Positions 1-5,339 of a stretch of DNA of 5,339 nt are shown here, one piece after another. The stretch's first letter is position 1. Each line of letters opens with the position of its first letter. Below the pieces are notes generated by a model. That model was given only the letters and a program-made list of their open reading frames with translations, searched no databases and was not told where the DNA came from. This DNA comes from Casimicrobiaceae bacterium (GTDB lineage: Bacteria > Pseudomonadota > Gammaproteobacteria > Burkholderiales > Casimicrobiaceae). A program made the translations under genes and the position numbers. The stretch lies in NCBI GenBank assembly GCA_955652025.1, contig CATPAO010000064.1:1-5339 (forward strand), given 5' to 3'.

Positions 1-1
1 C

Positions 2-952
2 ACCGGCACGTCGCATGCCGCCGGCAAATACAAGGCCGAGGATGCCGCGCCCGGATACTGGGATGCAATCATCGGCGCCGGCAAGGCGATCGATACCGAC
101 AAGTATTTCGTCATCAGCACCGATACGCTCCTCAACGTGAACACCAAGGATCCGAACGTCACGACGACCGGCCCGGCCAGCGTCAACCCGGACACCGGCA
201 AGTCGTACGGCATGAGCTTTCCGGTGGTGACTTACCGCGATTCGGTGCGTGTGCACAAGGCGCTCGTGGACTCGCTCGGCGTAAAGCGGCTCCACGCGGT
301 CGCCGGCGCTTCGGGCGGGTCGATCCAGGCGATGGAGTGGGGCGCGCTCTATCCCGATTTCGTTCCGCGGATCATCCATGTGGTCGGACCCGGGTTCGAT
401 ATTTCGCCTTACGTCATCGAGATCCTCGACGTCTGGACGCTACCGATCAAGCTCGATCCGAAATGGAACAACGGCGATTACTACGGGCGTGACGAACCGG
501 TCGCCGGCGTCGCGCAGGCGCTCAAGATCGTCACGATCACGGCGCGCGCGCACGGGTGGGCGGAGAAAACGTTCGGCTACAAATGGGCCGACGCGGCGAA
601 GGACCCGGCCGCGGACATGGGCAACGTCTACGTCATCGAGGATACGCTCAACAAGGCGGGCGCCGCGCGCGCGGCGGCGACCGACGCCAATTCGATGATC
701 TACACGTCGAAAGCGAATCAGCTCTACAACCTGGGCGACGACGTGAAAAAGATCAAGGCGAAGATCCTGTTCGTGCCGGCGAAATCGGACCTGATCTTTC
801 CGCCCGAATTGTCGCAGCGCGCGGCCGAGCGCTATCGAGCGCAGGGCGGCATCGTCGAAATCGCTGTCATCGACGGCGACGGCGGCCATCTCGAGGGCGT
901 GCTCAACGTCGCAAAACAGGGCGACGCGATCAGGGCGTTCCTGGCGAAGTAG
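2..952 (+). CDS. MetX-like alpha/beta hydrolase, putative esterase or acyltransferase (5' partial)
   Basis: The reading frame is open from the left edge and ends at TAG (950-952), giving 316 visible residues. The N-terminus, possibly with a signal peptide, is missing. The ATG at 137 is internal, because family-like sequence (GYWDAIIGAGKAIDTDKYFV, about residues 19-38) precedes it. That block and the following GPASVNPDTGKSYG stretch are typical of the homoserine O-acetyltransferase (MetX) superfamily. The nucleophile elbow GASGG has Ser104 (codon 311-313). The acid is probably Asp263 in KSDLIFPP (788-790), and the base His296 in GDGGHLEG (887-889), so the triad looks intact. It differs from true MetX: the elbow is GASGGSIQAMEW rather than GGSMGGMQALEW, and His is followed by Leu where MetX has a substrate-binding Asp. 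I therefore infer an alpha/beta hydrolase of unknown substrate rather than a methionine-pathway enzyme. The gene converges on pgk. Fold assignment is firm; function is not. Confidence 0.85.
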   Translation, partial: TGTSHAAGKYKAEDAAPGYWDAIIGAGKAIDTDKYFVISTDTLLNVNTKDPNVTTTGPASVNPDTGKSYGMSFPVVTYRDSVRVHKALVDSLGVKRLHAVAGASGGSIQAMEWGALYPDFVPRIIHVVGPGFDISPYVIEILDVWTLPIKLDPKWNNGDYYGRDEPVAGVAQALKIVTITARAHGWAEKTFGYKWADAAKDPAADMGNVYVIEDTLNKAGAARAAATDANSMIYTSKANQLYNLGDDVKKIKAKILFVPAKSDLIFPPELSQRAAERYRAQGGIVEIAVIDGDGGHLEGVLNVAKQGDAIRAFLAK

Positions 953-960
953 CCAGCCTC

Positions 961-1027
961 CCGCCGGGCCGCCCCAAGGGAGGCTTGCTCCCCCTTGGGG
1001 GCAGCGAACGAAGTGAGCGTGGGGGTC
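961..1027. repeat. Burkholderiales-type intergenic palindromic repeat element
   Basis: This GC-rich block lies between the convergent MetX-like and pgk genes. It forms a strong hairpin: bases 972-982 pair with 988-1000 (11 base pairs, a 2-base bulge at 993-994, a 5-base loop at 983-987). A tail follows with the wording GCAGCGAACGAAGTGAGCGT and then GGGGG. I recall near-identical sequences scattered between genes in many Burkholderiales genomes, but this window holds only one copy, so repetition cannot be shown here. It may help end transcription from both sides or protect mRNA 3' ends. However, no T-tract follows the hairpin on either strand, so it is not a classic intrinsic terminator. A short TTTTT run at 1044-1048 follows only a very weak palindrome (1036-1043). 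Confidence 0.6.
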
Positions 1028-1046
1028 GAAACCTAGACGCGCGTTT

Positions 1047-1073
1047 TTAGAGCCCCGCCACAGCCCGCAGCGT
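1047..1073 (-). other. Relict pgk C-terminal codons beyond an amber stop
   Basis: Read on in the pgk frame past the TAG at 1076-1074, the sequence gives eight codons, TLRAVAGL, then TAA (1049-1047). Other bacterial Pgk proteins usually end in a stretch like EFLEGKTLPAVxxLE, so this looks like the original C-terminus cut off by a stop at the Lys position (AAG to TAG would be one base change). With readthrough the protein would be 388 residues. That the segment is relict is inference from remembered family sequence; the codons and stops are seen directly. Confidence 0.6.
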
Positions 1074-2213
1074 CTATCCTTCGAGAAATTCGAGGAACGC
1101 GCCGCCGGCCGTGGAGATATAGCCGATCCGCTCGGCGATGCCGAACTTGTTGATCGCCGCGACGGTGTCGCCGCCGCCGGCGATGGAAAACGCCGGCGAC
1201 GCCGCGATCGCCTGCGCGAGCTCGCGGGTGCCGTTCGCGAACGCGTCGAACTCGAATACGCCGACGGGCCCGTTCCAGACGATCGTGCCTGCCTTGGCGA
1301 TGATCAATTTCAGCGCGGCGATGGATTGCCGTCCGACGTCGAGAATCATGTCGTCGGCCTCGACGTTTTCGATGGCCTTCAAATGCGGCTTCGCGTCGGC
1401 GGCGAATTCCTTCGCGCAGACACCATCGATCGGGATCGGCACTTTGCCGGGGAACTGATCGAGGATCGCTTTCGCCTCGGACACGAGATTGGGTTCGGCG
1501 AGTGATTTGCCTATCCTTCCTCCTGCGGCGAGAATGAAGGTATTCGCGATGCCGCCGCCGACAATCAGCGCATCGACTTTTGCCGCGAGTGCGCGCAGGA
1601 TCGTGAGCTTGGTCGACACCTTCGCGCCGCCGACAATCGCGACCAGCGGTCGCTTCGGATTCGCGAGCGCCCGCGAGAGCGCGTCGAGCTCGGCGGCCAT
1701 CAAGGGACCGGCGCAGGCGATCGGCGCCAACATCGCGATGCCGTGCGTCGTCGCTTCGGCGCGATGCGCGGTGCCGAATGCGTCGTTGACGAAGACGTCG
1801 CACAGGCGTGCCATCCGCTCCGCAAGCGCCGGATCGTCCTTTTTTTCGCCCGGGTTCATCCGGCAGTTCTCGAGCAGCACGATATCGCCGGGACGCAAGC
1901 CGTTGTGCCACGCGCCACCGTCGACCCAATCGCGGATCAGCGGGACCTCGCGGTTCAGCAACTCCGCGAGTCGCCGGGCGACCGGCGCCAGTGAATCCTC
2001 GGCCTTCCATTCGCCTTCGGCCGGCCGTCCCAGATGCGACGTGACCATGACCGCGGCGCCGCGCGAGAGCGCGTCGCGAATGCCGGGCAGAGACGCGCGG
2101 ATCCGCGTGTCGTCGGTGATATTGCCGGCGTCGCCCTGGGGCACGTTCAAGTCGGCGCGGATAAAGACGCGTTTGCCGCGCACGTCAACGGCGGAGAGCC
2201 GCAAGATAGTCAT
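1074..2213 (-). CDS. pgk: Phosphoglycerate kinase, C-terminally shortened
   Basis: Cytosolic glycolytic enzyme that transfers phosphate between 1,3-bisphosphoglycerate and ADP, giving 3-phosphoglycerate and ATP (reversed in gluconeogenesis or carbon fixation). The 379 residues show the signature RADLNVP (19-25), DTRIRAS (35-41), the basic-patch motif SHLGRP (59-64), [28 protein letters not shown] (313-321) and the nucleotide-loop GGGDT (346-350). Both Rossmann-like lobes are present. The ATG at 2213 fits the family N-terminus and no in-frame alternative start lies in the 49-base spacer after gap. The ribosome site is weak (only a GAG near -10), suggesting translation coupled to gap. Oddities: the frame ends at TAG (1076-1074) directly after EFLEG, about ten or more residues short of most relatives, and Arg295 replaces the Pro of the usual DIGP motif. 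Identity is certain; full activity of the shortened form is not. Confidence 0.96.
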   Translation of the reverse strand: MTILRLSAVDVRGKRVFIRADLNVPQGDAGNITDDTRIRASLPGIRDALSRGAAVMVTSHLGRPAEGEWKAEDSLAPVARRLAELLNREVPLIRDWVDGGAWHNGLRPGDIVLLENCRMNPGEKKDDPALAERMARLCDVFVNDAFGTAHRAEATTHGIAMLAPIACAGPLMAAELDALSRALANPKRPLVAIVGGAKVSTKLTILRALAAKVDALIVGGGIANTFILAAGGRIGKSLAEPNLVSEAKAILDQFPGKVPIPIDGVCAKEFAADAKPHLKAIENVEADDMILDVGRQSIAALKLIIAKAGTIVWNGPVGVFEFDAFANGTRELAQAIAASPAFSIAGGGDTVAAINKFGIAERIGYISTAGGAFLEFLEG

Positions 2214-2262
2214 CGCAGGCTCGGCGAGCGCAAGGTCTGCGTTCTCGGGGAAGCCACGCCGA

Positions 2263-3273
2263 CTATTTCGCCGCCATCATCGCGATCGTCACATCCAGCA
2301 TCCGGTTGCTGAATCCCCATTCGTTGTCGTACCAACTGGACACCTTGACGAGCCGGCCGGACACCTTCGTCAGCGTGGCGTCGAACGTCGACGAGGCCGG
2401 GTCGTGATTGAAATCGACCGAAACCAAGGGCGCGGTGTTGTAGCGGAGCAGGCCCGCCAACGGCCCGCTCTCGGACGCCGCTTTCATGATCGCGTTGACC
2501 TCGTCGACCGTCGTGTCGCGTGCGGCGATGAACGATAAATCGACGATCGACACGTTGATCGTAGGCACGCGGATCGCGTAACCGTCGAGCCGGCCGTTCA
2601 ACTCGGGCAGCACGAGTCCCACCGCCGCCGCGGCGCCGGTCTTGGTCGGAATCATGCTCATCGTCGCCGAGCGCGCGCGCCGCAGGTCCTCGTGATAGAC
2701 ATCGGTCAGCACCTGGTCGTTCGTGTAGGCGTGGACCGTCGTCATCAATCCATTGACGACGCCGATCTTGTCGTGCAGGGGTTTCACGAGCGGCGCCAGG
2801 CAGTTGGTCGTGCACGACGCGTTCGAGATCACCGTGTGGGACGCCTTGAGCGTGTGATGGTTGACGCCGTAGACGATCGTCGCGTCGACGTCCTTGCCGC
2901 CCGGCGCCGAGATGATGACCTTTTTGGCGCCTCCTTTGAGATGCGCTCCCGCTTTCTCCTTGGTCGTGAAAAGCCCTGTGCATTCGAGCACGACGTCGAC
3001 GCCGAGCGTGCCCCACGGCAGCGTCGCCGGATCGCGCTGCGCCAGCACCTTGATCCGATCGCCGTTCACCACCATCGCGTCGCCGTCGACGTCGATCTTG
3101 CCCGGAAACTTGCCGTGCACCGTGTCGTAACGCGTCAGGTGCGCGTTGGTCTCCGGACTGCCGAGATCGTTGATCGCGACGATCGCGAGATCGTGCTTAT
3201 TGCCTTCGTAATGCGCGCGCAGGACGTTGCGGCCGATTCGGCCGTAGCCGTTGATCGCGACTTTGATGCTCAT
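2263..3273 (-). CDS. gap: Glyceraldehyde-3-phosphate dehydrogenase, type I
   Basis: Cytosolic tetrameric enzyme that oxidises glyceraldehyde 3-phosphate with phosphate and NAD+ to 1,3-bisphosphoglycerate, the substrate of the Pgk encoded next. The 336 residues are full family length. The N-terminal Rossmann domain has NGYGRIGR (8-15) and the adenosine-binding Asp36 in NDL, where Asp favours NAD over NADP. The catalytic signature SNASCTTN (150-157) places the nucleophile at Cys154, with its partner His181 in [10 protein letters not shown]. The phosphate-binding TGAAAAVG, the [12 protein letters not shown] stretch and the C-terminal [13 protein letters not shown] are all intact. The ATG at 3273 is preceded by a good Shine-Dalgarno sequence. 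It sits 46 bases after tkt and 49 before pgk, so co-transcription is likely. The stop is TAG. The overall wording resembles betaproteobacterial GapA. No defect seen. Confidence 0.98.
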   Translation of the reverse strand: MSIKVAINGYGRIGRNVLRAHYEGNKHDLAIVAINDLGSPETNAHLTRYDTVHGKFPGKIDVDGDAMVVNGDRIKVLAQRDPATLPWGTLGVDVVLECTGLFTTKEKAGAHLKGGAKKVIISAPGGKDVDATIVYGVNHHTLKASHTVISNASCTTNCLAPLVKPLHDKIGVVNGLMTTVHAYTNDQVLTDVYHEDLRRARSATMSMIPTKTGAAAAVGLVLPELNGRLDGYAIRVPTINVSIVDLSFIAARDTTVDEVNAIMKAASESGPLAGLLRYNTAPLVSVDFNHDPASSTFDATLTKVSGRLVKVSSWYDNEWGFSNRMLDVTIAMMAAK

Positions 3274-3302
3274 CTTGCTCTCCCGTCTTTGCAGTGATTC
3301 AT
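3270..3302 (-). CDS. Possible ten-codon leader ORF overlapping the gap start
   Basis: In the tkt-gap spacer an ATG (3302-3300) opens a frame [10 protein letters not shown] ending at TGA (3272-3270), which overlaps the gap start as ATGA. A GAGGG stands seven bases upstream of this ATG, a well-placed Shine-Dalgarno sequence. If translated, it would carry ribosomes from near the tkt stop (3322-3320) to the gap start and could couple translation along the operon. The peptide resembles nothing I know and has no run of one codon that would suggest attenuation. A chance frame is quite possible. Confidence 0.25.
   Translation of the reverse strand: MNHCKDGRAR
3278..3284 (-). promoter_or_regulatory. 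Ribosome binding site of gap
   Basis: On the minus strand the sequence reads GGGAGAG, ending four bases before the ATG at 3273. It is the strongest purine-rich site in the spacer at this distance and confirms that start. It lies inside the possible ten-codon leader frame. Confidence 0.6.
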
Positions 3303-3319
3303 ACCGAAACCCTCTTTCG

Positions 3320-5339
3320 TCATGGCAATATTGCCTTCACCGCCGCGGCGACGGTGTCGACAGTGAAGCCGAAATGCTTGAACAGCACACCCCCGGGCGC
3401 CGACTCGCCGAAGCGGTCGAGGCCGACGACCGCGGCGTGCGGATCGTCGACGGCGCCGACGTATTTGCGCCAGCCGTCGGTGGCGCCCGCTTCCACAGCC
3501 AGCCTCGGCACGCCGCGCGGCAACACCGACCTGCGGTAGTCCGCGTCCTGACGATCGAACTGTTGCGTGCACGGCATCGACACCACGCGCACCGCGATAT
3601 TCTTGGAGCGGAGCGCGTCGCGCGCGCCCAAGGCGAGCGCGACTTCCGATCCGGTGGCGACGATCACCGCGCGCGCGCCGCCGGCAGTCGCATCGAAATC
3701 GGCCAGCACGTATCCGCCGCGCCGGATCGCCGCGATTTCCGCGTCGGTGCGTTGCACGAACGGCACGTTCTGGCGCGTCAACAACAACGCGGTCGGGCCA
3801 TCGGCGCGCGCGATCGCCGCCGCCCAGGCGACCGCAGTTTCCACAGTGTCGCAGGGCCGCCAGACGTCGAGATGCGGGATCAGGCGTAGCGCCGCGGCGT
3901 GCTCGATCGACTGATGCGTCGGCCCGTCTTCACCGAGGCCGATCGAGTCGTGCGTGAACACGGCGATCGTGCGGAGCTTCATCAGCGCCGCCATGCGGAG
4001 CGCATTGCGCATGTAATCGGAGAACGTCAGGAACGTGCCGGTATACGGAATGAATCCGCCGTGCAACGCCAAGCCGCTGGCGATCGCCGCCATCGCGAAC
4101 TCGCGCACGCCGAAGTACACGTAGTTGCCCGGCGCGTCCGGCGTCACCGTTTTACTGCCCGACCAGTGGGTGAAGACCGATCCCGTCAAATCCGCGGAGC
4201 CGCCCAGCATTTCCGGCAACTGCTTCGCATACGCCTCGATCGCTTGCTGCGACGCCTTGCGCGTGGCGATCGTTTCGCCCTTCGCCGCCTGCTGCGCGAC
4301 GAATGCGGCGACCACGCTGTCGAATTGCGCCGGCAGCGCACCCTTCATGCGGCGCTCGAACTCGGCCGCGAGCGCGGGATGCGCGGCGCGATACGCGGCA
4401 AACCGCGCCGTCCATTCCTGCGTCGCACGCGTGCCGCTTTCGCGGGCGTCGAATCCTGCATACGCGGCGGCGGGAATCTCGAACGGTGGATGCGTCCAGC
4501 CAAGTGCGTCCCGCGTCGCGGCGACTTCCTTGTCACCGAGCGCCGCGCCGTGCGCCTCGGCCGTACCGGCCTTCGTCGGCGCGCCCTTACCGATCACCGT
4601 CTTGCAGCAGATGAGCGACGGCTGGTTGGCGACCCCTTGCGCCATACGCAATGCCGCGTCGACCGCCGCGACGTCGTGACCATCGACGCCGGCGATCACG
4701 TGCCATCCATACGCTTCGAATCGTTGCGCCGTGTCGTCGGTGAACCAGCCGCGCGTTTCGCCGTCGATCGAGATGCCGTTGTCGTCCCACACCGCAATCA
4801 GCTTGCCGAGCGCGAGCGTTCCGGCGAGCGAGCTTGCCTCGTGCGAGATGCCTTCCATCAGACAACCGTCGCCGACGAACACATAAGTGAAGTGGTCGAC
4901 GATTCCGTGGCCGGGCCGGTTGAACTCCGCCGCCAGCAACCGCTCGGCGAGCGCCATGCCGACGGCGTTGGCGAGCCCCTGGCCAAGCGGACCGGTCGTC
5001 GTCTCGATGCCGGGCGTGACGCCGACCTCGGGATGCCCGGGCGTCTTCGAATGAAGCTGGCGAAAACGCTTGATCTCGGCCAGCGGAAGGTCATAGCCGG
5101 AGAGATGCAGCAGCGCGTATTGCAGCATCGACCCATGGCCATTCGACAGCACGAAGCGATCGCGATCGGGCCAATGGGGTTGTCCCGGATCGTGACGCAG
5201 GTGGCGCGTCCACAATGCGACGGCGATCTCGGCCATTCCCATCGGCATGCCCGGGTGTCCGGATTTCGCCTGCTCGACGGCATCCATCGCGAGCGCGCGA
5301 ATCGCGTTGGCGAGCTCGTGTTCCGGCGCTTGTTCGGGG
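3320..5339 (-). CDS. tkt: Transketolase (N-terminal tip missing at window edge)
   Basis: Thiamine diphosphate enzyme that moves two-carbon ketol units between sugar phosphates, e.g. xylulose 5-phosphate to ribose 5-phosphate, in the pentose phosphate and Calvin pathways. The frame is open to the right edge; 672 residues are visible. The ATG at 5287 is internal because family-like sequence ([20 protein letters not shown]) runs through it. In visible numbering: SGHPG 26-30, SNGHGS 65-70, GPLGQG 116-121, cofactor motif GDGCLMEG 156-163 with metal-ligand Asp157, and DDNGISIDG 185-193 with Asn187. The pyrimidine domain follows, with catalytic Glu413 in VREFAM (codon 4102-4100) and [14 protein letters not shown] ending at His475 (3916-3914) and Gln476. 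These sit two residues later than in E. coli TktA, so very little N-terminus is lost. The C-terminal domain ends at TGA. First visible gene of the tkt-gap-pgk operon. Whether its main role is pentose phosphate or Calvin metabolism cannot be told here. Confidence 0.96.
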   Translation of the reverse strand, partial: PEQAPEHELANAIRALAMDAVEQAKSGHPGMPMGMAEIAVALWTRHLRHDPGQPHWPDRDRFVLSNGHGSMLQYALLHLSGYDLPLAEIKRFRQLHSKTPGHPEVGVTPGIETTTGPLGQGLANAVGMALAERLLAAEFNRPGHGIVDHFTYVFVGDGCLMEGISHEASSLAGTLALGKLIAVWDDNGISIDGETRGWFTDDTAQRFEAYGWHVIAGVDGHDVAAVDAALRMAQGVANQPSLICCKTVIGKGAPTKAGTAEAHGAALGDKEVAATRDALGWTHPPFEIPAAAYAGFDARESGTRATQEWTARFAAYRAAHPALAAEFERRMKGALPAQFDSVVAAFVAQQAAKGETIATRKASQQAIEAYAKQLPEMLGGSADLTGSVFTHWSGSKTVTPDAPGNYVYFGVREFAMAAIASGLALHGGFIPYTGTFLTFSDYMRNALRMAALMKLRTIAVFTHDSIGLGEDGPTHQSIEHAAALRLIPHLDVWRPCDTVETAVAWAAAIARADGPTALLLTRQNVPFVQRTDAEIAAIRRGGYVLADFDATAGGARAVIVATGSEVALALGARDALRSKNIAVRVVSMPCTQQFDRQDADYRRSVLPRGVPRLAVEAGATDGWRKYVGAVDDPHAAVVGLDRFGESAPGGVLFKHFGFTVDTVAAAVKAILP

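Noticed and set aside
137..139. ATG-like start of the MetX-like protein (frame codes for MNTKDPNV from here).
   Set aside because: The upstream in-frame codons encode conserved superfamily sequence; base 137 is inside the gene, so the gene is cut by the left edge.
972..1000. Hairpin as a rho-independent terminator.
   Set aside because: No T-tract follows on either strand; reported as a repeat element instead, with only a possible role in ending transcription.
1033..2010. A 325-codon minus-strand frame overlapping pgk in another phase.
   Set aside because: Arg-rich composition of a frame-shifted reading of pgk, no motif; the pgk frame itself is unbroken apart from the terminal amber.
1489..2538. 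A 349-codon plus-strand open frame opposite pgk and the end of gap.
   Set aside because: It is antisense to clear pgk and gap coding sequence, is rich in Arg/Ser/Ala as expected for a GC-rich shadow frame, and shows no recognisable domain.
3251..3889. Plus-strand open frame of 212 codons opposite the C-terminal part of tkt.
   Set aside because: Antisense to an intact, well-conserved transketolase domain; Arg/His/Ala-rich shadow with no family features.
5285..5287. ATG as a possible transketolase start.
   Set aside because: The frame stays open upstream to the edge and codes for the conserved ANAIRAL segment, so the true start lies outside the window.
1..5339. CRISPR arrays, tRNA or rRNA genes, insertion sequences, toxin-antitoxin or other defence genes.
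   Set aside because: None seen: no regularly spaced repeats, no cloverleaf-type sequence with CCA-adjacent stems, no transposase motifs; nearly all bases belong to four ordinary genes.

Overview
This is a GC-rich bacterial window whose proteins read like those of a betaproteobacterium, most likely in the order Burkholderiales. The clues are the overall wording of the GAPDH and phosphoglycerate kinase sequences, the close tkt-gap-pgk gene order, and a hairpin-forming intergenic sequence of a kind I recall as recurring in Burkholderiales genomes. All of this is by recognition, not by a search. The genes are dense and the third codon positions are strongly G/C, so many long shadow frames appear on the opposite strands and are ignored.

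Layout. Bases 2-952 (+) hold the C-terminal 316 residues of an alpha/beta hydrolase of the MetX (homoserine O-acetyltransferase-like) superfamily; its start lies off the left edge. Bases 953-1073 lie between two convergent genes and carry a repeat-like hairpin element. From there to the right edge everything reads on the minus strand, in transcription order: tkt (transketolase, N-terminal tip cut off by the right edge), gap (glyceraldehyde-3-phosphate dehydrogenase) and pgk (phosphoglycerate kinase). The spacers are only 46 and 49 bases, so the three are probably one operon entered from beyond the right edge. No stretch over 300 bases lacks a gene.

How the genes work together. Transketolase interconverts sugar phosphates of the pentose phosphate (or Calvin) pathway and releases or consumes glyceraldehyde 3-phosphate. 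GAPDH oxidises and phosphorylates this to 1,3-bisphosphoglycerate, and phosphoglycerate kinase uses that to make ATP. The operon thus joins the pentose phosphate pathway to lower glycolysis/gluconeogenesis. The MetX-like gene is convergent and not visibly connected to it.

Nothing here looks like a new defence, mobile or secondary-metabolite system. The most notable observation is that pgk stops at an in-frame amber codon exactly where relatives have the Lys of the C-terminal ELLEGK-type motif. The next eight codons still read like a Pgk C-terminus before a TAA. Lesser observations are a ten-codon mini-ORF bridging tkt and gap, an Arg at a normally Pro position in Pgk, and a MetX-like protein lacking the Asp expected to bind homoserine.
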